Source: Planctomycetaceae bacterium (GTDB lineage Bacteria > Planctomycetota > Planctomycetia > Pirellulales > Thermoguttaceae). Taken from it: a stretch of DNA of 7,928 bases. The notes under the pieces were generated by a model. It saw only the letters and a list, made by a program, of their open reading frames with translations. It searched no databases and was not told the DNA's origin. This document shows positions 1 to 5,326 of this stretch, one piece after another. The stretch spans positions 1 to 7,928 of the forward strand of contig JAISBG010000042.1 of NCBI GenBank assembly GCA_031266315.1. Direction: 5' to 3'. The position numbers were made by a program, and so were the translations under genes. The number at the start of each line of letters is the position of its first letter. Within the stretch, counting starts at the first letter, position 1.

Positions 1-195
1 TAAATCCTTTTTTGTCTGATACTTTGCGGTATCGAAATGACAAATTCCGGCGAGTGTTTTACGATAATAACGGATTTCGTAGGGAGAAATTCCGCTTTTC
101 CCGTTCAAAAGCGCACTACGAAATTCCGGCAAATTATTGCCGTTGGGCGATGTCAAACCGACGCCGGTAATTACGATTCGTTGTGTGCTGTCCAT
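1..195 (-). CDS. Beta-ketoacyl-ACP synthase (KAS II/FabF-like), N-terminal fragment
   Basis: This is the first 65 codons of a gene that runs off the left edge; it reads on the minus strand from an ATG at 195. The translation has the typical thiolase-fold start of KAS enzymes: RIVITGVGLTSPNG at residues 6-19, then an FRSALLNGKSGI-type segment at residues 25-36. The family condenses malonyl-ACP with a growing acyl chain in the cytoplasm during fatty-acid or polyketide-like synthesis. The active-site Cys and the two catalytic His lie outside the window, so activity cannot be judged. Residues 37-65 do not match the canonical FabF sequence that I know, so it may be a divergent paralogue rather than the housekeeping fabF; no symbol is given for that reason. 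No clear Shine-Dalgarno site precedes the ATG, but a reasonable promoter lies about 30 bases upstream. Confidence 0.85.
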   Translation of the reverse strand, partial: MDSTQRIVITGVGLTSPNGNNLPEFRSALLNGKSGISPYEIRYYRKTLAGICHFDTAKYQTKKDL

Positions 196-224
196 TGTTT
201 CGCAAGTTTTGAATTTACGGTATT

Positions 225-252
225 AGGATACTCCGACTTTGGAAAAAGTCAA
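225..252 (-). promoter_or_regulatory. Candidate sigma-70 promoter for the KAS gene, with an inverted repeat in it
   Basis: On the minus strand a -35-like TTGACT (plus 247-252) is followed after 16 bases by a -10-like TATCCT (plus 225-230), which lies about 30 bases before the KAS start codon. A 6-bp perfect inverted repeat, GACTTT-GGAA-AAAGTC (235-250), covers the spacer and most of the -35 box, so it could be an operator. The boxes are seen directly; promoter function is inferred. Confidence 0.4.
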
Positions 253-312
253 TCAGTCGTTTAATTTATTTGAGATAACGATACTGCGGCAACCTCTCAT
301 CATTCCTTTTTT

Positions 313-334
313 ACCACAGAGGACACAGAGAAAA
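313..334. repeat. Short dispersed ACCACAGAGGACACAGAG-type repeat
   Basis: The sequence ACCACAGAGGACACAGAG followed by A-rich DNA resembles a short intergenic repeat that I recall from many environmental bacterial genomes. Only one arm is recognisable and no partner is seen in the window, so this call rests on recollection of the motif. Confidence 0.35.
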
Positions 335-381
335 GATTTTTTGAAAAAACTTGGAGGGCAAATCAACTAAAATCGCCGGAA

Positions 382-465
382 ATTGAACTCAAAACTCTAG
401 GGATTGAACTCAAAACTCTAGGGATTGAACTCAAAACTCTAGGGATTGAACTCAAAACTCTAGGG
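382..465. repeat. Perfect tandem repeat, 4 x 21 bp
   Basis: Four identical 21-bp units lie head to tail at 382-402, 403-423, 424-444 and 445-465. Each begins ATTGAACTCAAAACTC and ends TAGGG. There are no spacers between units, so it is not a CRISPR array. The perfect identity suggests recent expansion. The unit has no obvious internal dyad. It lies in a gene-free spacer, and although 21 is a multiple of three, no convincing reading frame passes through it. Confidence 0.95.
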
Positions 466-514
466 GGTGAAGGTCTAATTTAGGAGATTTTTCTCCCGTT
501 GTCAACAATTTAGC

Positions 515-539
515 AGTAGGATTGCAAGTTCTTCCTCCG
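515..539 (+). repeat. AGTAGGATTGCAAGTT motif, copy a
   Basis: AGTAGGATTGCAAGTT (515-530) followed by CTTCCTCCG matches, almost base for base, the arms of the hairpin at 2723-2780. It lies 31 bases before the AGGTGGGC hairpin repeat, the same order and orientation as the degenerate copy at 7455-7471. It looks like an end or recognition motif of a second repeat family. Confidence 0.7.
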
Positions 540-540
540 T

Positions 541-704
541 CGCGTAGGTGGGCAACCGCGTAGGTGGGCAACCGTTCGCTGAACGGTTGCGTCGGCGTTA
601 GCCGACAGTGAATCAGATTAATGACGATAAATTGTGTTGCCTTCCTTTTTGGAGTCAAGTAAGACTCAACCGGCGCAACCGCCCAGCGGGCGGATTGCCC
701 ACCT
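541..704 (+). repeat. AGGTGGGC hairpin repeat, copy 1 (with 16-bp end duplication)
   Basis: The core element is 562-704 (143 bp) and is bounded by perfect 10-bp inverted ends, AGGTGGGCAA (562-571) and TTGCCCACCT (695-704). Inside are three hairpins: GCAACCG...CGGTTGC (568-590), GTCGGC-GTTA-GCCGAC (591-606) and CCGCCC-AGC-GGGCGG (679-693). Between the second and third lies a conserved linker containing AGTGAATCAGATTAA. A 16-bp block containing the left end is duplicated in tandem at 541-556 and 557-572. Four more copies lie in this window. It has no coding capacity and behaves like a MITE- or REP-like non-autonomous element. Confidence 0.9.
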
Positions 705-784
705 CTTTCCGCGTTTCAATGCTTGAACATCTAATCCGGTAGAATCAGAAAATTGATTAGGAACACCAATAATGGTCTCGCAAA

Positions 785-1780
785 TTACAAACCGCTAATC
801 ACATCAATATAAGAATATTGTCCTCTGTTATTGGCGGCGAGTTTTTGCAGGAAGTTTGATTCGTGGTTTGCTCCGACACCAAATTGGATTACATTAATTT
901 GTGACCGCAGATTGTTTTTTTGTAAAATGGTGTAAAGTTGACCGGCACTCAACGCATGGGCTTCATCGCCGTCGGTCAGAAAAAAAATAACATCCGGCTG
1001 ATGAGCAATTGCTTCGAGTAACGGTTTCAGATGGTCGGTTCCGCCAACCGGCGTGATTCCTTCAACAAATCGTTTGGCGTTTTCCTTATTTTGGTCTGTT
1101 GCCTCCATCATTTTTCTGTTCGATCTCCAACAGGAAATATTTTCGTTGTAAAAAATAATGTTGAACCGATACAAATTTTCGAGAGAATCAATACATTGAA
1201 TCAGTTCCGCTTTGGCAGCCCGAATGGGACGAGCGGCGTATTCGCTCATACTTGCCGAACGGTCAAACACAAAAACAAACGAATTGCCGGTGCCTTCTGT
1301 TCCAAAAACCCGCAAAGTTTTTCCTCCGCCTTTTCCATTGCCGAAAGCCGGAAATTTATCTCCGCCGATTTTCGTGTTACCGAGATTGAGAGCACTGAAA
1401 ACATTGGCGGCTTGACGAGATGCGGAGCGAACACCAATCGCTTCGGGAAGATTTCGACTCAAATCTGTTTCGGAAAGATTACCGTCAAGCATTTTTTCCA
1501 ATGTCGGAGCCGTTGTTGTTTCATCAACTGCGTTTGGACTGTTTTCGTCAAATTCGTTGTTATTGCCGTCAACATATACTTTGGGGTCGCCGGAATCTTT
1601 TTTGAGAACGATTCCGCCCACCCCCAATCGATCACCCGGTGCGGTTGGCGGTTCCGGAAAAAGCCGAAAACAGAACAAAATTAAAAGAAGAACACAAAAA
1701 TGAAACAAAACCGAACCAATCCATGAGGGAATTTTGATTCGAATAGGAAACCGGTTTTGAGACGATTTTTTTGTTTCCAT
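785..1780 (-). CDS. Membrane-anchored von Willebrand factor A (VWA) domain protein
   Basis: A 331-residue protein read from an ATG at 1780. Residues 19-41 form one hydrophobic segment (WIGSVLFHFCVLLLILFCF) after a basic N-terminus, which suggests a signal anchor with the rest outside the membrane. Residues 43-160 are a low-complexity linker rich in Gly, Asn and Asp. The VWA domain spans about 167-331: the MIDAS metal site is complete, with D173-x-S175-x-S177, T248 in VGGTDH, and D270 in FFLTDGD. VWA domains bind a divalent metal and usually mediate protein-protein contacts. No protease, ATPase or secretion gene adjoins it, so its partner is unknown. The C-terminus ends soon after the last VWA strand, so there is no further domain. 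Upstream sequence has only a weak GGA-like ribosome site. It is monocistronic as far as visible, with repeats on both sides. Confidence 0.88.
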   Translation of the reverse strand: METKKSSQNRFPIRIKIPSWIGSVLFHFCVLLLILFCFRLFPEPPTAPGDRLGVGGIVLKKDSGDPKVYVDGNNNEFDENSPNAVDETTTAPTLEKMLDGNLSETDLSRNLPEAIGVRSASRQAANVFSALNLGNTKIGGDKFPAFGNGKGGGKTLRVFGTEGTGNSFVFVFDRSASMSEYAARPIRAAKAELIQCIDSLENLYRFNIIFYNENISCWRSNRKMMEATDQNKENAKRFVEGITPVGGTDHLKPLLEAIAHQPDVIFFLTDGDEAHALSAGQLYTILQKNNLRSQINVIQFGVGANHESNFLQKLAANNRGQYSYIDVISGL

Positions 1781-1799
1781 AAAATTGTTTTTTCCGGTT

Positions 1800-1805
1800 A
1801 GTATA
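1800..1805 (-). promoter_or_regulatory. Candidate -10 box for the VWA gene
   Basis: On the minus strand TATACT lies 19 bases before the VWA start codon and is close to the sigma-70 -10 consensus. No good -35 hexamer is seen at the right distance. The position would give a very short leader. This is a weak call. Confidence 0.25.
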
Positions 1806-1843
1806 GAGACATAAAGGAAATAAGGGACTTTTTAATTAATTTA

Positions 1844-2052
1844 CTGATGTTACGCACCGTAGTTAAAAAAGAGGTGGGCTATTTATCAAAAAGCCCGCTG
1901 GGCGGTCGCGCCGGTTAAGTCTTTATTTTGCCGTCGTTAATCTGATTCACTGTCGGCGAGTACGCCGACGCGACCTTTCAGCGAAAGGTCGCCCACCTCT
2001 TTCGATTTTTCGTATGTTTTGTTGACTTTTTACCGACGGTGCGTAACATGAG
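1844..2052. mobile_element. 209-bp MITE-like element with terminal inverted repeats, enclosing hairpin repeat copy 2
   Basis: The left end CTGATGTTACGCACCGT (from 1844) and the inverted right end, which reads CTCATGTTACGCACCGT from 2052 on the other strand, form inverted repeats that extend about 26 bases with few mismatches, including an A-rich TAAAAA tail. An identical 11-bp sequence, TAATTAATTTA, flanks both sides (1833-1843 and 2053-2063), which would fit a target-site duplication; it is AT-rich, so chance cannot be excluded. The interior holds no reading frame, only copy 2 of the AGGTGGGC repeat. It has the form of a non-autonomous element moved by a transposase encoded elsewhere. The left end recurs alone at 6403-6431. 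Confidence 0.6.
1872..1998 (-). repeat. AGGTGGGC hairpin repeat, copy 2 (inverted orientation)
   Basis: Read on the minus strand, this 127-bp copy has the same order as copies 1 and 5: the first hairpin, GTCGGCG-TACT-CGCCGAC-type second hairpin, and the GTGAATCAGATTAACGAC linker. About 25 bases around the GGAGTCGAGTAAAACTC block are missing, and a short TTTTTGATAAAT-type insertion lies near the other end. The first stem reads GCGACC...GGTCGC here against GCAACC...GGTTGC in copies 1, 4 and 5, so an A-T pair has become a G-C pair on both arms. Confidence 0.88.
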
Positions 2053-2127
2053 TAATTAATTTAATCAATTTAATTAATAGGGACACACGGCAATATGTCC
2101 CTAGAACGCCGGATTTATTTTCAAGTA

Positions 2128-2484
2128 TTAAGTATTAAGTTTTGCTTTAGCGACAGGTACGGCGTCAACACATTGTTGTGCTGCGATTTTGAGTTCGCTA
2201 TAGATTTTTGCTGCTTCGTCTGCATTTCCTTGCTTTCCGGCAAGTTCCAACGCGGCACAAAGCGGATGGAGTTTGGACGCGCCGAGAACACTGGCGGTTC
2301 CTTTTAACCGGTGGGCGGCTTTACTGACCATTAAAAGATCACCGCTTGCCAGACTGGTTTCCATTTCGGCGGTATCATTTGGAACTTGTACTAAAAACTC
2401 ATCAAGAACTGATTGGACGACTATATCAGAGCCGCCGCATTGTTCCATTAATGTTTCCATACTGAAAGGAAGTTCACTACTCAT
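2128..2484 (-). CDS. Histidine phosphotransfer (Hpt) domain protein
   Basis: A 118-residue single-domain protein. The core is the four-helix Hpt fold, with the phospho-accepting His at residue 58 in AAHRLKGTASVLGA (residues 56-69); the following K61 and G62 are the usual conserved residues. Hpt proteins relay phosphate between receiver domains in multi-step phosphorelays in the cytoplasm. I chose the ATG at 2484 because the Hpt domain starts just after it and GGGAGAT lies about 10 bases upstream. The frame is open back to 2661, but that extension runs into an intergenic palindrome (2638-2709) and looks artefactual. The histidine kinase at 3063 is divergently oriented about 580 bases away and is a plausible, unproven partner. 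The length is normal for a free-standing Hpt. Confidence 0.87.
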   Translation of the reverse strand: MSSELPFSMETLMEQCGGSDIVVQSVLDEFLVQVPNDTAEMETSLASGDLLMVSKAAHRLKGTASVLGASKLHPLCAALELAGKQGNADEAAKIYSELKIAAQQCVDAVPVAKAKLNT

Positions 2485-2518
2485 TATTTTTGGATCTCCC
2501 AATAAAGATAGGTGTTGT

Positions 2519-2546
2519 ATTAAAATAGGAAATTGGCTGAACTCAA
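2519..2546 (-). promoter_or_regulatory. Candidate promoter for the Hpt gene
   Basis: On the minus strand TTGAGT (plus 2541-2546) and TTTAAT (plus 2519-2524) are separated by 16 bases, and the -10-like box ends 34 bases before the ATG at 2484. This also supports the shorter start. The hexamers are imperfect. Confidence 0.3.
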
Positions 2547-2637
2547 TCATTGTCCCTTTTGCCATTACAAGGACATTTTTAATCATACATAATTTTCCCG
2601 AACACTTCAAGAGTTGCTCCCAAAAATTCCTTCTCTT

Positions 2638-2709
2638 GAACACGAAATACATAAAAAACACGAAAAAAAGATAAAATCACATTTCGTGTTTTTCGTGCCT
2701 TCCGTGTTC
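2638..2709. repeat. GAACACGAAA palindromic intergenic repeat
   Basis: Arms of 28 bases at 2638-2665 and 2682-2709 form an imperfect inverted repeat bounded by GAACACGAAA and its partner ending CCGTGTTC, around a 16-base AT-rich centre. The sequence is of the ACACGGAAGGCACGAA type that I recall from many environmental genomes, where it gives spurious TEGTKNTK peptides. The start of the longest possible Hpt frame lies in it. Confidence 0.75.
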
Positions 2710-2722
2710 AATTGTTTACAGA

Positions 2723-2780
2723 GCGGAGGAAAACTTATAATCCTACTGATAGGGTAGTAGGATTGCAAGTTTTCCTCCGC
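2723..2780. repeat. 25-bp-arm hairpin with AGTAGGATTGCAAGTT motif, copies b and c
   Basis: The arm 2723-2747 (GCGGAGGAAAACTT then ATAATCCTACT) pairs with 2756-2780 (AGTAGGATTGCAAGTT then TTCCTCCGC) with two mismatches around an 8-base loop. The right arm matches the motif at 515-539 and, in inverse orientation, the sequence at 2966-2981. It is therefore both a hairpin and the left end of the larger palindrome that follows. Confidence 0.85.
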
Positions 2781-2981
2781 CCTGCAAGGGCAATGCGTAA
2801 CAACCCACCGCAACGCGGTGGGTTAAAGCACACCACAAATTTCGCCCTGAAAGGGCAACGCAAAATGGATTGGCATTGCCCTTTCAGGGCGATTGTTGGG
2901 GAGAGACTGTTACCCACCGCGTTGCGGTGGGTTGTTATGCAATGCCCCTAAAGGGGCGGGATAAAAACTTGCAATCCTACT
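2756..2981. repeat. 226-bp nested palindromic element between the Hpt and kinase genes
   Basis: The two ends are inverted copies of AGTAGGATTGCAAGTTTT. Moving inwards, GCCCTGCAAGGGCAATGC opposes GCAATGCCCCTAAAGGGGC. Then come two self-complementary blocks, AACCCACCGC-AAC-GCGGTGGGTT (2802-2824) and its equivalent at 2912-2933. The centre is a perfect 16-bp inverted repeat, CGCCCTGAAAGGGCAA (2843-2858) with TTGCCCTTTCAGGGCG (2876-2891). It can fold as one long hairpin or as several small ones. It encodes nothing convincing and resembles a structured non-autonomous repeat. Confidence 0.88.
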
Positions 2982-3051
2982 GATTGTGTTTTGGTGTTTT
3001 TATTTTTAACCGCAAAAAACGCTATGTTTTTCAATCTGTTTAGAGCGGTCT

Positions 3052-3056
3052 GGGAG
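3052..3056 (+). promoter_or_regulatory. Shine-Dalgarno site fixing the GTG start of the kinase
   Basis: GGGAG ends six bases before the GTG at 3063. This is a good ribosome-binding site and supports the non-ATG start, since the FHA domain begins at once with SFYVIQGNDQG and no upstream in-frame ATG is apparent. Confidence 0.6.
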
Positions 3057-3062
3057 TTTTGA

Positions 3063-4877
3063 GTGGCATCGTTTTATGTGATTCAAGGAAACGACCAAGG
3101 GCGGCATTTCGAACTCCTCGAAACAGTATCGACAATTGGTCGTGCTTTCAATAACCATGTCCGGCTTCTGGACGCGAAAGTTTCACGCTGCCATGCTCAT
3201 ATTCTTTGCGCGGAAGGTCGTTTTCATTTAATCGACAATAACAGTGCCAATGGTGTTTATCTCAACGGCAAACGGAAGAAAAATTGTATTCTAAACAATG
3301 GGGATCAAATCCGGTTGGGTCGTACGTTGCTTCTTTTCACGCAAACCGCTGATGCGAACTATTCCGGCAGGAGTGAACCGCCTGATTGTTCGCAGCAATC
3401 AACTCAAAGGACAATCGGAACGAGTGGAGCAATTGGTCAGACTCAAACAGACAGAATGAATTTTTCATCGGCGGAGTTCGATGTTTCCGATGAAATTTCC
3501 GCGCGATACCGTCCGGTGTTATCTTGTACGAAAAACGGTGATCTTTCGGTAATTTCCGCACACTTGGACATGTTGTACCATACGTTGTCGGCAACAAGCC
3601 GGACATTGGAAATCGAAACTCTTTTGCAACAAATATTGGAACATATCGCCGAATGGCTTACGATTGATCAGGGTTGTATTTTTCTTTATGATTCCGAGTT
3701 ACAGCAATTAGTTCCTCAAACGCAACGGTCTTTTTCCGGCAATAAAGAAAAAGAATCGGAACAATCGTTACAACAGGCGACGAATTGGTCGGTGATTGAG
3801 CATGTGATGAAACAGCAGGAAGGAATTTTGACAACTGAACAATGTACGGAAAACAGTTGTGATCAAATCGAGGACAAGGATCAAATGATCCGGGAAATAT
3901 TGTGTGTTCCAATGTCAGGGCGTTACGGACTGGTTGGAATCATTTACATTGATACGCTTCCGCGTTCCGTTACAGCGAATACTGTTACAGACCGATACTT
4001 GACGCAGGATCATCTCCGTTTGATGATTGCCGTTGCCCATCAAACCGCGTTGGCAATTGAAAATATGCGGCTGTATCAAAAAATGATTCAGGCGGAACAT
4101 CTTGCAACAACTGGACAAACAGTTTCGACTCTTTCTCATCATATCAAAAACATTTTGCAGGGAATTGACGGCGGTTCTTACCTTGTCCGAACCGGAATAA
4201 ATAATCGCGACGAAAACCTGATTCAGCAAGGTTGGAAAATTGTCGAAAAGAATCAAAAACGAATTTCGCAACTGATTCTTGACATTCTGACTCTCAGTAA
4301 GGAACGTGAACCTGATTATAAATTGGAAGATATTACCGGAACAGTGGCGGACGCGGTTGAATTGTTACAATTCCGTGCAAGAGAAGAGAATGTCGAAATG
4401 ACGTTTAAAGCGGAAACAACTATTCCAAAATTTTTCTTCGATGCGGAACAAATTCATCGTGCGGTTACGAATCTTATTACCAATGGGATTGATGCGGCGA
4501 AAGCGAAAATAGATCATATCGAATCAAACAGTTCGGAAACCGATAAAAGTACAAAAACATGCAACAATATTTCAGATGATTCGGACAAAAAACGTCAATC
4601 GGGTTTGCTTCGGATTCAGGTTGATTATTGTCGGGAAAAATCAACGGTATTGATTTGTGTTGACGATAACGGGTTCGGGATTCCCAAACCGCAATATCAA
4701 GAGTTATTTCATGCGTTTTACTCTCAAAAAAAGGGGCAAGGCACAGGATTAGGGCTTTCTGTTGCGCATAAAATTGTTCAGGAACATGGCGGCAAGATTC
4801 GTGTTACGGATTCACCGCTCGGCGGAGCAAGATTCGAAATCGAATTGCCAACCAACTTAAACGTCAAAAATAAATAA
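3063..4877 (+). CDS. Soluble sensor histidine kinase, FHA-GAF-HisKA-HATPase
   Basis: A 604-residue protein starting at GTG. Residues 3-92 are an FHA domain with G26-R27, S41-R42 with H44, and N60-S-A-N63-G64, the phosphothreonine-binding loop residues. Residues 100-160 are a polar linker. Residues about 180-335 form a GAF domain. The dimerisation/phospho-acceptor helix has the H-box LSHHIKN with H359 as likely phosphoacceptor (H360 adjacent). The catalytic domain has the N-box N470-LIT-N474, D535-N-G-F-G and the lid G558-Q-G-T-G-L-G-L565, so it appears active. There is no transmembrane segment or signal peptide, so it should act in the cytoplasm, and no receiver or output domain, so it needs a separate receiver. 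FHA and GAF together suggest that Thr phosphorylation and a small ligand or redox cue are integrated. A hydrophilic insert of about 33 residues (481-513, rich in Ser, Asp, Lys) separates the N-box from the DNGFG motif. The divergent Hpt gene is a candidate partner. Confidence 0.92.
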   Translation: MASFYVIQGNDQGRHFELLETVSTIGRAFNNHVRLLDAKVSRCHAHILCAEGRFHLIDNNSANGVYLNGKRKKNCILNNGDQIRLGRTLLLFTQTADANYSGRSEPPDCSQQSTQRTIGTSGAIGQTQTDRMNFSSAEFDVSDEISARYRPVLSCTKNGDLSVISAHLDMLYHTLSATSRTLEIETLLQQILEHIAEWLTIDQGCIFLYDSELQQLVPQTQRSFSGNKEKESEQSLQQATNWSVIEHVMKQQEGILTTEQCTENSCDQIEDKDQMIREILCVPMSGRYGLVGIIYIDTLPRSVTANTVTDRYLTQDHLRLMIAVAHQTALAIENMRLYQKMIQAEHLATTGQTVSTLSHHIKNILQGIDGGSYLVRTGINNRDENLIQQGWKIVEKNQKRISQLILDILTLSKEREPDYKLEDITGTVADAVELLQFRAREENVEMTFKAETTIPKFFFDAEQIHRAVTNLITNGIDAAKAKIDHIESNSSETDKSTKTCNNISDDSDKKRQSGLLRIQVDYCREKSTVLICVDDNGFGIPKPQYQELFHAFYSQKKGQGTGLGLSVAHKIVQEHGGKIRVTDSPLGGARFEIELPTNLNVKNK

Positions 4878-4988
4878 CCGTTTCCAATTTTAATCCTTAT
4901 TCAAAGTCGGGGTCTTGAAAAAGAGACGATTGAATATTATAGTAAAAGCAAATAGTAAATTATACTGCGTTAGGGTTATGTTTGATAT

Positions 4989-5006
4989 TTTTCGAGTGAT
5001 CGAAAA
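4989..5006. other. Small hairpin downstream of the kinase gene
   Basis: TTTTCGA-GTGA-TCGAAAA is a 7-bp perfect stem with a 4-base loop, about 110 bases after the kinase stop. The following T-tract is short (AAGTTTT), so it is at best a weak terminator. It abuts the large inverted repeat. Confidence 0.35.
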
Positions 5007-5015
5007 TAAGTTTTC

Positions 5016-5197
5016 GCAACCTCATTTTTAACCTAATTTTCTTAACAAAAACAACCTCAGTAGCAAAAACGGCAAAAAAACACGAACCTCATTACCTCAG
5101 TAAAAATTACCAATGAGGTAATGAGGTTGGTTTGGAGGGAATTGATATGCTACTGAGGTTGTTTAGTCAGAAAAATTAGGTTGAAAATGAGGTTGTC
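5016..5197. repeat. 182-bp three-block inverted repeat built on AACCTCA
   Basis: Three nested blocks pair across one centre. The outer block is 5017-5040 with 5172-5195 (23 of 24 bases). The middle is CAACCTCAGTAGCA (5052-5065) with its exact complement at 5148-5161. The inner is AACCTCATTACCTCA (5085-5099) with its exact complement at 5114-5128. The left arm carries several ACCTCA motifs and the right arm the matching TGAGGT motifs. The unpaired stretches between the middle and inner blocks are equal in length (19 bases each side) but differ in sequence. The 14-base loop contains GTAA-AAA-TTAC. It may be a non-autonomous element or a transcribed hairpin; no protein is encoded. Confidence 0.88.
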
Positions 5198-5314
5198 GCT
5201 AGATTACTTTACGTAATAGGAACAATCCGACGAAGCCTTAAAAATACCAATTTTATGACTAAAGCAGTATACGAATAGTGAAACAAAACATTTTCGCATT
5301 TTCCATTTTATTTT

Positions 5315-5319
5315 AGGGA
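5315..5319 (+). promoter_or_regulatory. Shine-Dalgarno-like site of hemB
   Basis: AGGGA lies seven bases before the ATG at 5327 and supports that start, which also agrees with the family's usual N-terminal length. Confidence 0.5.
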
Positions 5320-5326
5320 CAAAATT

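Larger units (their letters stand above)
196..784. other. Gene-free, repeat-rich spacer
   Basis: This 589-base stretch lies between the start of the KAS gene and the 3' end of the VWA gene. I see no believable coding region. It holds, in order, a promoter candidate for the KAS gene, a short common repeat (313-334), a perfect 21-bp tandem array (382-465), the AGTAGGATTGCAAGTT motif (515-530) and copy 1 of the hairpin repeat (541-704). The open frames here simply translate repeats. Confidence 0.7.
4878..5326. other. Gene-free spacer between the kinase and hemB
   Basis: This 449-base AT-rich stretch has no convincing reading frame. Its main content is the 182-bp inverted repeat at 5016-5197, preceded by a small hairpin at 4989-5006. 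A clear hemB promoter was not found, although hemB is far from the kinase and probably has its own. The last 130 bases hold only the weak dyad ATTAC-TTTAC-GTAAT and AT-rich leader sequence. Confidence 0.65.

Noticed and set aside
382..465. CRISPR array
   Set aside because: The 21-bp units are directly adjacent with no spacers, and no cas gene is present.
452..658. 68-codon minus-strand open frame
   Set aside because: Most of it translates the AGGTGGGC repeat; near-identical peptides come from copies 4 and 5 (6489-6692 and 7490-7675), so it is a repeat artefact.
1031..1684. Plus-strand 217-codon open frame
   Set aside because: It is antisense to the VWA gene, whose MIDAS residues and domain order are clear; the plus-strand product has no recognisable domain.
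2485..2661. 59-residue N-terminal extension of the Hpt protein
   Set aside because: It begins in a palindromic repeat, adds no recognisable domain, and the ATG at 2484 has a better ribosome site and a promoter candidate upstream.
2607..2951. Open frames on both strands in the Hpt-kinase spacer
   Set aside because: They are translations of palindromic repeats, which give similar peptides on both strands.
3337..4271. Minus-strand open frames inside the kinase gene
   Set aside because: They are shadows of the kinase, whose domain motifs run without interruption on the plus strand.
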